A stretch of 64,000 bases of DNA from Microbacterium oxydans (GCF_026559675.1 NZ_CP092891.1:2542001-2606000); one strand, 5' to 3'; positions 28,040 to 37,576 are shown, numbered from the stretch's first letter. Notes: a model not told the origin generated them from the letters alone. A program made the numbers and translations.

Positions 28040-30021
28040 TGTCGGGACGTACGGCCTGGTCGGGCATCGTCCGGTCCCCGCTCGGGATCACGGCGCTCTG
28101 TCTCATGACGCTCGTCACCCTCGCCGCGATCTTCGCCCCGGTCATCTGGGGCGCGCAGGCCGAGCTCGTGAATCCGGCCGCGATCTCGCAGGGGCCGAGC
28201 GCCGCGCACCTCCTGGGCACCGACGCCCTCGGTCGCGACGTCCTCGCCCGCGTCCTGGTCGCCACCCGGCTGTCCGTGGTCCTCGCCGTGATCGCCGTGA
28301 TCATCGGCGTGGTCGCAGGCACCCTGCTCGGCACGGCGCCGTCGGTGCTCCCACGCTGGCTCGGACGGCCCATCGTCGGCTTCGTGAACATCGCGGTGGC
28401 GTTCCCCGGGCTCCTGCTCGCGCTGTTCTTCGCGGTCATCTTCGGTGTCGGGTCCACCGGCGCCGTGCTCGCGATCGGCTTCGCGATGGCGCCGCAGTTC
28501 GCCCGGCTGACGCAGACCCTGTCGGCCGCGATCGCCGGACGCGACTTCATCGACGCGGCCCGGGTCGCCGGGGTCTCGCGGTTCCGCATCCTGATCCGGC
28601 ACATCCTCCCGAACGTCGGCGAGCCCCTCATCGTGAACGCCACCGTGGCCGCGGGCTCCGCACTCCTCGCCTTCGCTGGCCTGTCGTTCCTCGGCCTCGG
28701 CGTGCAGGTGCCCGAGTACGACTGGGGCCGTCTGCTCGGCGAGGGCCTGAACCGCATCTACCTGAATCCGGCCGCCGCCGTCGGCCCGGCCGTGGCCGTG
28801 GTGATCGCGGGGCTGGCCTTCAACCTGCTCGGTGAGACCGCCGCAGCCGCCCTCGGTGGACGATCCGGCCGCCGTCGCCACCGCCTGCCGGCGATCGCCC
28901 TGCCCGGCGCTGCCCAGCCCGTGTCGGCCGACGACGAGGCCCCGGTGCTCCTCGTCGACGACCTGCGCGTCTCGTTCCCGACCCCCGGCGGATGGGTCAC
29001 CCCGGTGCGCGGCGTCTCGTTCACGGTGTCCCGCGGAGAGGCGATCGGCGTGGTCGGCGAATCGGGATCCGGCAAGAGCCTCACCGCCCTGGCCGCCGCC
29101 CGACTCATCGAGCGCCCGGGCCACGTGGCCGCGGCACGCCTGGACTTCTGCGGCACCCCGCTGCTGACCACGTCCGACCGCGCGGTGCGGAGCCTGCTCG
29201 GCACCTCGCTCGCCATGGTCTTCCAGGACCCGATGACCTCGTTCAACCCGACCAGGAGGATCGGCTCGCAGCTCGCCGAGGCCGCGTCCGAGCACCAGGA
29301 CGTCACGCGGAAGCAGGCGATGGACCGGGCGATCGAACGCCTGCAGTCGGTGCGGGTTCCCGCCGCGGCACGACGGGCCCGCCAGTACCCGCACGAGTTC
29401 TCCGGCGGCATGCGGCAGCGGGCGATGATCGCCATGGGGCTCATGAACCATCCGCGCCTCATCATCGCGGACGAGCCGACCACGGCTCTCGACGTGACCG
29501 TGCAGCGGCAGGTGCTGCAGCTCCTGGCCGGGGTGCGCCGTGACACCGACGCCGCGATCCTGCTCATCAGCCACGACATCGCCGTGGTCGCGCAGACCTG
29601 CGACCGGGTGCTGGTCATGTACGCGGGGCGGATCGTCGAGGACCTGCCCGCAGCGACCCTCCACACCGGCGCCCGGCACCCGTACACCCGTGCCCTGCTC
29701 GAGGTCGTGCCCGAGCTCGACGCCGACCGCAGCGAGCCGCTGAAGATGATCCCGGGCCGTCCCCCGGCACCGGGCGCGTTCCCCGCGGGCTGCGCGTACG
29801 CCGCCCGCTGTCCGCTCGCCACCGAGCTCTGCCGGGAGACCGATCCCGAGCTCGTGGCGGATGTCGAAGGCCATCGGGTCGCGTGCTGGCATCCGGTCAG
29901 CGGCGAGGCGGCGGTGCCGGTGACCATCGCCACGTCCGCGGAGATCGCCACGTCAGCGGAGATCGTCACGACCGCGGAGGCGGCCCCGACCATGGACGAG
30001 GAAGAGACGGTGCGGCGATGA
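28039..30021 (+). CDS. Fused peptide ABC transporter permease (DppC) - ATPase (DppD)
   Basis: A 660-residue two-part protein. Residues 1-285 are a DppC-type permease: LLGTDALGRDVLARVLVATRLS, the coupling helix DFIDAARVAGVSRFRILIRHILPN and LSFLGLGVQVPEYDWG. After a linker (about 275-300) comes a DppD-type ATPase: GESGSGKSLTALAAA, FSGGMRQRAMIAMGL, LIIADEPTTALDV and a C-terminal cysteine-bearing region CAYAARCPLATELC as in oligopeptide ATPases. Two ATGs overlap (28036, 28039); 28039 is preferred as it leaves 4 bp after GGGAGG. The C-terminus has TSAEI-type short repeats. This fusion is seen in other actinobacteria. Confidence 0.92.
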   Translation: MSGRTAWSGIVRSPLGITALCLMTLVTLAAIFAPVIWGAQAELVNPAAISQGPSAAHLLGTDALGRDVLARVLVATRLSVVLAVIAVIIGVVAGTLLGTAPSVLPRWLGRPIVGFVNIAVAFPGLLLALFFAVIFGVGSTGAVLAIGFAMAPQFARLTQTLSAAIAGRDFIDAARVAGVSRFRILIRHILPNVGEPLIVNATVAAGSALLAFAGLSFLGLGVQVPEYDWGRLLGEGLNRIYLNPAAAVGPAVAVVIAGLAFNLLGETAAAALGGRSGRRRHRLPAIALPGAAQPVSADDEAPVLLVDDLRVSFPTPGGWVTPVRGVSFTVSRGEAIGVVGESGSGKSLTALAAARLIERPGHVAAARLDFCGTPLLTTSDRAVRSLLGTSLAMVFQDPMTSFNPTRRIGSQLAEAASEHQDVTRKQAMDRAIERLQSVRVPAAARRARQYPHEFSGGMRQRAMIAMGLMNHPRLIIADEPTTALDVTVQRQVLQLLAGVRRDTDAAILLISHDIAVVAQTCDRVLVMYAGRIVEDLPAATLHTGARHPYTRALLEVVPELDADRSEPLKMIPGRPPAPGAFPAGCAYAARCPLATELCRETDPELVADVEGHRVACWHPVSGEAAVPVTIATSAEIATSAEIVTTAEAAPTMDEEETVRR

Positions 30022-31061
30022 GCGAACTGCGCTTCGACCGGGTCAGCGTGCGTTACGGCACGCACCGCGCAGGTCTCACGGCCGTCGACGACGTGAGCCT
30101 CACGGTCCCGTCGGGATCGGTCGTGGGACTCGTGGGAGAGTCGGGTTCCGGTAAATCCACGCTCGCCCGCGCGGCGATCGGCCTCGCGCCCATCAGCGAG
30201 GGCTCGATCACCCTCGACGGCGTGGACGTGCGCAGCTTCCGCCGCCGACGCCCCATCCAGATGGTGTTCCAGGACCCGTTCTCCTCGCTCGATCCGCGCA
30301 TGACGATCGGCGAGTCCATCGCCGAAGCGCTCCCGCGCGGCATCCGCGGTGCGACTGCCCGCCGTGCCGAGGTCGCCCGTCTGCTCGACCTGGTGAGCCT
30401 CGACGCCGACCGTGCGCAGTCGCTCCCGGCAGCGCTCTCGGGCGGACAGCGTCAGCGCATCGCCCTGGCCCGGGCCCTCGCCGCCCGCCCCGAGGTCGTG
30501 ATCGCCGACGAGATCACCTCCGCGCTCGACGTCTCGGTGCAGGGCTCGGTGCTCAACCTCGTGCGGGAGCTGTGCGGCGAGCTCGACCTCACGATGCTGT
30601 TCATCTCGCACAACCTCTCGGTCGTGCGCTACCTGAGCGATCACATCGCCGTGATGTACCTCGGCCGCATCGTCGAGTTCGGTCCGACCGAGCAGGTGCT
30701 CGCCGACCCGCAGCACCCGTACACGCGGGACCTGCTCCAGGCGGCGCCGACCCGGCACGGGAACCTGCTGGCGGTCGACCCGCTGGCCCCCGTCGACGTG
30801 GAGCCCGCCGATCCGCACGCGCCGCCGAGCGGATGCCGCTTCCACCCGCGGTGCCCGATCGGTCCGGCGGCCCGCCCCGACCGGCAGCTCTGCGTGATCG
30901 CGGAGCCTCCGCTGCCCACGGGCGCAGCGGGCGCGGCCTGTCATTTCGCGGGACTGCCGGCCGATGCGCCGATCGGGACTGTGCCCGTCTCCCAAAGCAT
31001 CCCCCTGGTTTCGGCCGCGCCCACAACACCGACCCCGCTCTCAGCGGACACAGTGAACTGA
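30018..31061 (+). CDS. Peptide ABC transporter ATP-binding protein (DppF type)
   Basis: A 347-residue ATPase, partner of the fused DppD domain. Walker A GESGSGKSTLARAAIG is near residues 40-55, Q-loop MVFQDPFSSLDPRMTIGES, signature LSGGQRQRIALARAL and Walker B EVVIADEITSALDVSVQ. The oligopeptide C-terminal extension with cysteines (CRFHPRCPIGPAARPDRQLC) is present. ATG overlaps the previous stop (ATGA). With the two permease parts and the lipoprotein it completes a full Dpp-type importer. Confidence 0.93.
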   Translation: MSELRFDRVSVRYGTHRAGLTAVDDVSLTVPSGSVVGLVGESGSGKSTLARAAIGLAPISEGSITLDGVDVRSFRRRRPIQMVFQDPFSSLDPRMTIGESIAEALPRGIRGATARRAEVARLLDLVSLDADRAQSLPAALSGGQRQRIALARALAARPEVVIADEITSALDVSVQGSVLNLVRELCGELDLTMLFISHNLSVVRYLSDHIAVMYLGRIVEFGPTEQVLADPQHPYTRDLLQAAPTRHGNLLAVDPLAPVDVEPADPHAPPSGCRFHPRCPIGPAARPDRQLCVIAEPPLPTGAAGAACHFAGLPADAPIGTVPVSQSIPLVSAAPTTPTPLSADTVN

Positions 31062-31080
31062 CCATCCGATTGGAGCTCCC

Positions 31081-34000
31081 ATGAACCGCGTCACCGTCGA
31101 CGAGCTGCTCGCCGTCCGCACCCCCGAGCAACCGGCACTGTCACCGGACGGCGCCCGCATCGCCTTCGTGCTGCGGACGACGGATCGCGACGGCGACCGG
31201 GACACGCGCGCCCTGTGGCAGGTGCCGGCCACCGGCGGCGACCCCGCCCCGCTCACGCACGCGACGGCCGACTCCACCCCGGTGTGGAGCCCCGACGGCA
31301 CCCAGCTGGCGTTCCTGCGTGCGCAGGACGGCCCCGCGCAGATCTGGCTCCTCCCGACGGCGGGCGGCGAGGCGCGCGGTCTCACGACCCTTCCGCTCGG
31401 CGCGGGCGCTCCGGCCTGGAGCCCCGACGGCGAGCGCATCGCCTTCACGGCCCCGGTCGACAGCGCGGCGCTTCCCGGCGAGACCGCGGAGACCATCCTC
31501 GCCCGACGCTCGGCGCCGGCCAGCACCGACCGCCTGGGCTACAAGGCGGACGGCGCGGGCAACCTCGGAACGCTCGTGCAGCAGCTGCATGTGCTCGACG
31601 TCGCCTCCGGGAAGGTCACGGCGCTCACCCACGGGCGCTCCCACGCCTCCGACCCGTTCTGGTCGCCGGACGGCACACTCCTGGCCTATTCCACGAGCGT
31701 CGAGGACGACGCGGACCTGACCATGCGGATCCCCGTGTTCGTGCGCTCCTCCACCGACCCGAACAGCGAGGCGGTGCGGGTGAGCGCCGCCGACGTGCAG
31801 GCGACGGCCGTGGGCTGGACGCCGGACGGCCGCCATGTCGTCGCCGCCGGACGCCTCGACACGGAGGTCGGCAACGCCGACATCCTGCTGTTCCCGGTCG
31901 ACGGCGGCGAACCGCGGAACATCACGGGGAGCCTCGACCGCAACGTCATGCCGGGCGGTCCCGGCTATCCCGGTGGCATGCCGCAGTTCACGGCCGGCGG
32001 GGACCTCGTGTTCTGCCTCCGCGACAACGGCTACACGCACGTGTACCGCGTGGCGCAGGACGGCACGGGCGCCACGGCGCTCGTGGACGGCACCGCGAAC
32101 GTGTCGGGGCTGTCAGTGGCGGGATCCTCCGCCGCCATCGTGCTCGCGACACCGGAATCGTTCGGCGATGTCGCGTTCCTCGACCTCGCCGGCGGCACGA
32201 CACGGGTGCTCACCGACGACGGCACGCCCGACCTCGACCTCATCCCCGCCGAGGAGCGTCGCTTCACGATCTCGGACGGCACGGTCATCACGGGATGGCT
32301 GCGCCGCGACCCCGCTGCCACGGGCCCGCTGCCCCTGCTGCTCGACATCCACGGCGGTCCGCACAACTCCTGGAACGGCGCCGCCGACCTCATCCACCCG
32401 TACCACCAGGTGCTCGCGCGCCGCGGCTGGGCGATCCTCACCCTGAACCCCCGGGGCAGCGACGGCTACGGCGACGCGTTCTTCTCCGCCGTGACCGGCG
32501 GCTGGGGCGTCAACGACGCGAACGACTTCCTCGAGCCGCTCGACCAGCTCGTGGCCGAGGGCATCGCCGACCCGACGCGGCTGACCGTCACCGGCTACAG
32601 CTACGGCGGATTCATGACCTGCTTCCTCACCTCGCGCGACGACCGCTTCGCCGCGGCCGTGGGCGGAGGCGTGGTCACCGATCTCCTCTCGATGGGCGGC
32701 ACCTCCGACTTCGGGCACTACCTCTCGGCGAAGGAGAACGGCGGACTCCCCTGGCGCGATGCGGAGCGCATCTCGGCGCAGTCGCCGTTCACCCGGGTCG
32801 ACCGGGTCACCACCCCGACGCTGATCCTGCAGGGTGCGGCGGATGAGCGCTGCCCCGTCGGTCAGGCCGAGCAGTGGTTCACGGCGCTGCGCGAGCGCGA
32901 CGTGCCCACGCGTCTGGTCCTGTATCCCGGTGGCTCGCACCTGTTCCTGCTCTCCGGCCCTCCGTCGCACCGCGCCGACTACTCGCAGCGCGTGATCGAC
33001 TGGGTCGAGCAGTACGCCCCGCCGGCCGGGAAGCCGGTGCGCGCGCGCCTCGACGCGCGGCACTGGCAGCAGCGACTGAGCGCGCTGGCCGAGGCGCACA
33101 AGGTCCCGGGCGCGACCCTCGGCATGCTCCGCCTCGGCGAGGAACCGGTATATGCGCATCACGGCATACTCAACGTCCGCACGGGCATCGAGACCACCGA
33201 CGACTCGGTGTTCCAGATCGGCTCGATGGGCAAGGTGTGGACGACGACCGCGATCATGCGCCTCGTCGATCAGGGCGTCCTCGACCTCGATGCCCCGGTC
33301 GTCTCATACGTGCCGGAGTTCTCGTCCTCCGACCCGGAGATCACCCGGACCGTGACGCTGCGTCACCTCCTGAATCACACCAGTGGGATCGACGGCGACG
33401 TCTTCACCGACACCGGCCGCGGCGACGAGACACTCGAGAAGTACGTCGCGCTCCTGGACGGCGTCGCGCAGAACCACCCGCTCGGTGCGACGATGTCGTA
33501 CTGCAACTCCGGATTCTCGCTGGCCGGGCGCGTGATCGAGAAGGTCACCGGAACGACCTGGGACCAGGCCATGCGCGACCTCGTGTTCACGCCCCTCGGA
33601 CTCACTCACTCCTCGACCCTCCCGGAGGAGGCGATCATGTTCCGGGCGGCCAGCGGGCACACCGTGGTCGACGAAGATGGTCCGCACCTCGCACCCGCCT
33701 GGATGCTCCCGCGATCGATGGGCCCGGCCGGACTCATCAACTCCACCACCGCCGACGTGCTCGCCTTCGCCCGCATGCACCTGGCAGGCGGACTGGCCGC
33801 CGATGGGACGCGCGTGCTGTCCGAGGCCGCCGTGGCGCGGATGCAGGAGCGTGAGGTGGACATGCCCGACCCGTACACGCTCGGAGACGCGTGGGGCGTG
33901 GGCTGGATCCTGTTCGACTGGGACGGCCACCGCCTCATCGGGCACGACGGGAACACGATCGGGCAGGCGTCGTTCCTGCGCATCCTCCCCGAGGAGGGCC

Positions 34001-34413
34001 TCGCGGTGACGCTGCTGACCAACGGCGGCAACACCCACGATCTCTACGTCGAGCTGTTCGGGGAGATCTTCCGCGAGCTGGCGGCGCTGGAGCTGCCGGC
34101 CGGCCTCACTCCGCCCGAGGAGCCGTTCACCGATGACTTCTCCGAGTTCGAGGGCGTCTACGACCGCTCGGGCGTGCGCACCGAGATCTTCCGTGACGAG
34201 GACGGGCTGCGCATGCGCACGACCCTGAACGGACCGCTCGCCGCCATGCTCCCCGACCCGGTGCAGGAGCATCCGCTGGTGCCCGTGCGTCCCGGCGAGT
34301 TCGTGATGCGTCCGGAGGGCGAGCAGGCCTGGCATGCCGTGATCTTCTACTCCCTGCCCGGCGGCGAGCGCTATCTGCACCACGGCGTCCGCGCGGCGCC
34401 GAAGGTGTCCTGA
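31081..34413 (+). CDS. Fusion: S9 prolyl-oligopeptidase-type peptidase + S12 beta-lactamase-like hydrolase
   Basis: A 1110-residue protein with two complete serine-hydrolase modules. Residues 1-390 form a WD40/TolB-like propeller with repeated SPDG motifs (PVWSPDGTQLAF, PAWSPDGERIAF, PFWSPDGTLLAY). Residues 390-650 are an alpha/beta-hydrolase domain: S507 in GYSYGGF, D588 (QGAADERC) and H620 (GGSHLFL) form the triad of acylaminoacyl-peptidases. From about 661 a class C-like domain follows: S715-M-G-K718, Y807-C-N809 and a late HDG motif. No signal peptide. The second module is a near relative of the protein at 22976-24364. The frame is continuous with no stop between modules, so a real fusion is likely. 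Confidence 0.9.
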   Translation: MNRVTVDELLAVRTPEQPALSPDGARIAFVLRTTDRDGDRDTRALWQVPATGGDPAPLTHATADSTPVWSPDGTQLAFLRAQDGPAQIWLLPTAGGEARGLTTLPLGAGAPAWSPDGERIAFTAPVDSAALPGETAETILARRSAPASTDRLGYKADGAGNLGTLVQQLHVLDVASGKVTALTHGRSHASDPFWSPDGTLLAYSTSVEDDADLTMRIPVFVRSSTDPNSEAVRVSAADVQATAVGWTPDGRHVVAAGRLDTEVGNADILLFPVDGGEPRNITGSLDRNVMPGGPGYPGGMPQFTAGGDLVFCLRDNGYTHVYRVAQDGTGATALVDGTANVSGLSVAGSSAAIVLATPESFGDVAFLDLAGGTTRVLTDDGTPDLDLIPAEERRFTISDGTVITGWLRRDPAATGPLPLLLDIHGGPHNSWNGAADLIHPYHQVLARRGWAILTLNPRGSDGYGDAFFSAVTGGWGVNDANDFLEPLDQLVAEGIADPTRLTVTGYSYGGFMTCFLTSRDDRFAAAVGGGVVTDLLSMGGTSDFGHYLSAKENGGLPWRDAERISAQSPFTRVDRVTTPTLILQGAADERCPVGQAEQWFTALRERDVPTRLVLYPGGSHLFLLSGPPSHRADYSQRVIDWVEQYAPPAGKPVRARLDARHWQQRLSALAEAHKVPGATLGMLRLGEEPVYAHHGILNVRTGIETTDDSVFQIGSMGKVWTTTAIMRLVDQGVLDLDAPVVSYVPEFSSSDPEITRTVTLRHLLNHTSGIDGDVFTDTGRGDETLEKYVALLDGVAQNHPLGATMSYCNSGFSLAGRVIEKVTGTTWDQAMRDLVFTPLGLTHSSTLPEEAIMFRAASGHTVVDEDGPHLAPAWMLPRSMGPAGLINSTTADVLAFARMHLAGGLAADGTRVLSEAAVARMQEREVDMPDPYTLGDAWGVGWILFDWDGHRLIGHDGNTIGQASFLRILPEEGLAVTLLTNGGNTHDLYVELFGEIFRELAALELPAGLTPPEEPFTDDFSEFEGVYDRSGVRTEIFRDEDGLRMRTTLNGPLAAMLPDPVQEHPLVPVRPGEFVMRPEGEQAWHAVIFYSLPGGERYLHHGVRAAPKVS

Positions 34414-35546
34414 TGACCGTGCAGGCGGACGTGGATCTCGATCTGATCCTCGCCGACATCGAGACCCTCGTCTCCTGCGAGTCGCCCTCCGACGACCTCG
34501 ATGCCGTCGCCCGCAGCGCGGAGGTCGTCGCCGCCCTCGGTGAGCGCCTGCTGGGCGTCGCGCCGGAGCGCATCGTGATCGACGGCCGCACCCACCTGCG
34601 CTGGCGGTTCGGCGAGCCGACCGTGCTGCTGCTCGGTCACCACGACACGGTGTGGCCGCTCGGTTCGCTGCTGCGGCTCCCGTTCCGTATCGAGGACGGC
34701 GTGCTCCGCGGTCCCGGGTGCTTCGACATGAAGACCGGGGTGGTGATGGCCCTGCACGCCGTGGCGTCGCTGCCGGACCGCACGGGCGTCAGCATCCTGA
34801 TCACGGGCGACGAGGAGCTCGGCTCCCCCAGCTCGCGCGCGCTGATCGAGCGGGAGGCACGCGGCTGCGCCGCCGTGTTCGTCCTGGAGGCCGCGGCCGA
34901 GGGCGGTGCCGTGAAGATCGCGCGCAAAGGCGTCTCGCTCTATCGCGTGCACGTCGTGGGGCTCGCCGCCCATGCGGGACTGGAGCCGGAGCGCGGTGTG
35001 AACGCCGCGGTGGAGGCCGCGCACCTGCTCCTGGCGGTCGCCGAACTCGGTGACGCGGCCGCGGGGACCAGCGTGACACCGACGCTCGTGCGCGCCGGCA
35101 GCACCACGAACACCGTGCCCGCCGCCGCCGAGTTCGCGGTCGATGCGCGGGTGCGCACCGTCGCGGAGCAGGACCGGGTGGATGCCGCGCTGCGCGCACT
35201 CCCGGTGACGCTGCCCGGAGCAGACGTGCGCGTCGAGGGCGGCCCCAACCGCCGCCCGATGGAGCCCGAATCCTCGGCGGGACTGTTCGCGCAGGCCGTC
35301 GCGATCGCCGAGAAGGCCGGTCTGACGCCGTTCGACGGTGTCGCGGTCGGCGGGGCGTCGGACGGCAACTTCACCGCGGGTCTCGGCGTGCCGACCCTCG
35401 ACGGCCTGGGCGCCGTGGGGGGCGGGGCGCACGCCGACGATGAGCATGTGCTCGTCGCGATGATCCCGGAGCGCCTCCTGCTGCTGCAGGAACTGGTCGC
35501 CGGGGCACTGACCGGACACGGAACATCGGCCGGAGGAAGGGCATGA
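34413..35546 (+). CDS. M20 family metallohydrolase (candidate N-acyl-L-amino-acid deacylase)
   Basis: A 377-residue zinc hydrolase of the M20/ArgE-DapE-CPG2 family. Metal ligands and catalytic residues are visible: H76-x-D78 (GHHDTVW), D105 (CFDMKTG), E134-E135 (GDEELGS) and a final His in GGGAHADDEH. A dimerisation lid domain (about 170-280) begins KGVSLYRVHVVGLAAHAG. Glutamate-carboxypeptidase-like by sequence pattern. The gene overlaps its upstream neighbour by one base and the acyltransferase downstream by four. In the known three-step D-to-L conversion an M20 enzyme removes the N-succinyl group from the L-product, and that is the inferred role here. Confidence 0.87.
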   Translation: MTVQADVDLDLILADIETLVSCESPSDDLDAVARSAEVVAALGERLLGVAPERIVIDGRTHLRWRFGEPTVLLLGHHDTVWPLGSLLRLPFRIEDGVLRGPGCFDMKTGVVMALHAVASLPDRTGVSILITGDEELGSPSSRALIEREARGCAAVFVLEAAAEGGAVKIARKGVSLYRVHVVGLAAHAGLEPERGVNAAVEAAHLLLAVAELGDAAAGTSVTPTLVRAGSTTNTVPAAAEFAVDARVRTVAEQDRVDAALRALPVTLPGADVRVEGGPNRRPMEPESSAGLFAQAVAIAEKAGLTPFDGVAVGGASDGNFTAGLGVPTLDGLGAVGGGAHADDEHVLVAMIPERLLLLQELVAGALTGHGTSAGGRA

Positions 35547-36412
35547 GCATGACGGATGCCACGGCGTACAGCGCCTCGCCGGAGGAGGCCGCCGACGCCG
35601 CGAGCGCCGCCGCCTCCCGAGCCGGGGTCGAGATCCGCCTGCTCGGCGACGTGGACGAGTTCACCCGCGTCGCCGACCTGTTCCAGAGCATCTGGACCAA
35701 GCAGGGCGAGGCCTCCCCCGTGAACGTCGAGACGCTGCGCGCCCTGTCGAAAGCCGGAAGCTACGTGGGCGGCGCGTTCGAGCACGACGAGCTGGTCGGG
35801 GCCTGCTTCGGATTCTTCGCGGCTCCGGATCAGCGCGCCCTGCACAGCCACATCGCCGGTGTCTCGGCGCGGATGCGCGGTCGCAGCGTCGGCTTCGCGC
35901 TCAAGGTGCATCAGCGTGCCTGGGCGCTGGAGGAGGGACTCGACGAGATCTCGTGGACGTTCGATCCGCTGATCAGCCGCAATGCCCACTTCAACCTCGT
36001 GAAGCTGGCCGCGACGCCGACGTCGTACCACCGCAACTTCTACGGGCACATGGCCGATGCGCTCAACGGCGCGGACGACACCGATCGGATGCTGGTGACC
36101 TGGTACGTGCGGGATCCGCGCGTCGTCGCCGCCTGCCACGGGGAACCTGCATCCGCGGGCGAACACGATGCCGCACCCCTGCTCAGCGTGGGCGAGGACC
36201 TCGGGCCGCTCCGGCACCGCACCGACGCCCGACTCGTGCGGGTGGCGCTGCCGCGGGACATCGAGTCCCTGCGCCTCGCCGAGCCCGCCCGGGCGACCGC
36301 GTGGCGCCTGGCCCTGCGGGAGACACTCGGATCCGCGCTGGAGGGCGGAGGGCGCGTGCTCTCCTTCGACCGCTCCGGCGCGTACACCATCGACAGAGGA
36401 GAACAGGGATGA
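35543..36412 (+). CDS. GNAT-type acyltransferase (COG3375-like), candidate D-amino-acid N-succinyltransferase
   Basis: A 289-residue GNAT-superfamily protein longer than average. VADLFQSIWTKQGEASPVNVETLRALSKAGSYVGGAF opens the fold; the CoA-binding region is GVSARMRGRSVGFALKVHQRAWALEEG (about 110-136), then WTFDPLISRNAHFNLVKLAATPTSYHRNFYG. This WTFDPL...N.HFN..KLGA pattern marks the COG3375 group. Tightly overlapped on both sides (4 bp each) by the M20 hydrolase and the racemase. In Geobacillus a GNAT enzyme beside NSAR succinylates D-amino acids from succinyl-CoA; that role is inferred by context. Confidence 0.82.
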   Translation: MSMTDATAYSASPEEAADAASAAASRAGVEIRLLGDVDEFTRVADLFQSIWTKQGEASPVNVETLRALSKAGSYVGGAFEHDELVGACFGFFAAPDQRALHSHIAGVSARMRGRSVGFALKVHQRAWALEEGLDEISWTFDPLISRNAHFNLVKLAATPTSYHRNFYGHMADALNGADDTDRMLVTWYVRDPRVVAACHGEPASAGEHDAAPLLSVGEDLGPLRHRTDARLVRVALPRDIESLRLAEPARATAWRLALRETLGSALEGGGRVLSFDRSGAYTIDRGEQG

Positions 36413-37515
36413 AGCTCACCGGATTCGAGCTGCGTGTGATCGAGATGCCGCTGGTGTCGCCGTTCCGCACGTCGTTCGGCGTGCAGACCGTACGCGAGGC
36501 GCTGATCGTGCGCGCCGTCACCGACGAGGCCGAGGGCTGGGGCGAGGGCGTCGCGATGAACGACCCGCTGTACTCCTCCGAGTACGTCGAGGCGAGCGTG
36601 GACGTCATCACCCGGTTCCTGCTGCCCGCGCTCGCGCAGGGGAAGGATCTCGACGCCGCCGGTGTCGCTCCGGCCCTCGCGAAGTTCAAGGGGCATCGCA
36701 TGTCGAAGGCCGCCGTCGAGCTGGCCGTGCTCGACGCCGAGCTGCGCGCCGCGGGGGTCCCGCTCTCGCGTGAGCTCGGCGCCGTGCGCGACCGTGTCGA
36801 CTGCGGTGTCTCGGTCGGCATCATGGACTCGATCCCCGAGCTGCTGGACGCGGTCGGCGGCTACCTCGACGAGGGGTACGTGCGCATCAAGCTCAAGATC
36901 GAGCCGGGGTGGGACATCGACCCCGTGCGCGCCGTGCGCGAACGCTTCGGCGACGACGTGCTGCTGCAGGTCGACGCGAACACCGCGTACCATCGCGGCG
37001 ACGCCCGACACCTCGCCAAGCTCGACCCGTTCGACCTGCTCCTGATCGAGCAGCCGCTCGACGAGGAGGACCTGCTCGGTCACGCGCAGCTGGCGAAGGC
37101 CATCACGACACCCGTGTGCCTGGATGAGTCGATCGTGTCGGCCCGGGCCGCCGCCGACGCCATCGCGCTGGGGGCGTGCTCGATCGTGAACATCAAGCCG
37201 GGACGCGTCGGCGGGTACCTCGAAGCCCGTCGCATCCACGACGTGTGCGTCGCCAACGACATCCCGGTCTGGTGCGGCGGGATGCTGGAGACCGGGATCG
37301 GACGCGCGGCGAACGTCGCCCTGGCCGCTCTCCCCGGCTTCACGCTCCCCGGTGACACCTCCGGCTCGGGGCGCTACTACGCCCGCGACATCACCGAACC
37401 GTTCGTGGTGGAGGACGGCACGCTCACGGTGCCGACGGGTCCGGGCATCGGCGTGACCCCGGATGCCGACGCGCTCGACGCCGTCACGGTGCGCACCGAG
37501 TGGATCACGTTCTGA
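36409..37515 (+). CDS. N-succinylamino acid racemase / o-succinylbenzoate synthase family (NSAR/OSBS)
   Basis: A 368-residue enolase-superfamily enzyme. The catalytic set is complete and at the positions known from the Amycolatopsis enzyme: K161 and K163 (IKLKIEPGW), metal ligands D189 (QVDANTAY), E214 (LLIEQPL) and D239 (CLDES), and K263 (NIKPGRVGG). N-terminal capping motifs MPLVSPFRTSFG and FKGHRMSKAAVELAVLDAELR also match. The family either makes o-succinylbenzoate for menaquinone or racemises N-succinylamino acids, and many members do both. No men genes are adjacent, while an acyltransferase and M20 hydrolase overlap it, so the racemase role is favoured. ATG with GAGGAG upstream. Confidence 0.92.
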   Translation: MKLTGFELRVIEMPLVSPFRTSFGVQTVREALIVRAVTDEAEGWGEGVAMNDPLYSSEYVEASVDVITRFLLPALAQGKDLDAAGVAPALAKFKGHRMSKAAVELAVLDAELRAAGVPLSRELGAVRDRVDCGVSVGIMDSIPELLDAVGGYLDEGYVRIKLKIEPGWDIDPVRAVRERFGDDVLLQVDANTAYHRGDARHLAKLDPFDLLLIEQPLDEEDLLGHAQLAKAITTPVCLDESIVSARAAADAIALGACSIVNIKPGRVGGYLEARRIHDVCVANDIPVWCGGMLETGIGRAANVALAALPGFTLPGDTSGSGRYYARDITEPFVVEDGTLTVPTGPGIGVTPDADALDAVTVRTEWITF

Positions 37516-37553
37516 GCGCGGACTGACGTCCCTCACGGGGGCACGATGATCCT

Positions 37554-37576
37554 GTCGAGATCGACCAAGAGTCGAT
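37554..37576. promoter_or_regulatory. Candidate PucR operator
   Basis: Three half-sites are clustered: GTCGAGATCGAC (5-bp arms) overlaps ATCGAC-CAAGA-GTCGAT (6-bp arms). They lie 46-68 bp upstream of the -10 of the PucR gene, in the 119-bp gap after the racemase. Confidence 0.35.

Noticed and set aside
36409..37515. MenC of menaquinone synthesis as the sole role
   Set aside because: The same family can do this, but no men genes are near, whereas an acyltransferase and M20 hydrolase overlap it; a dual function is not excluded.
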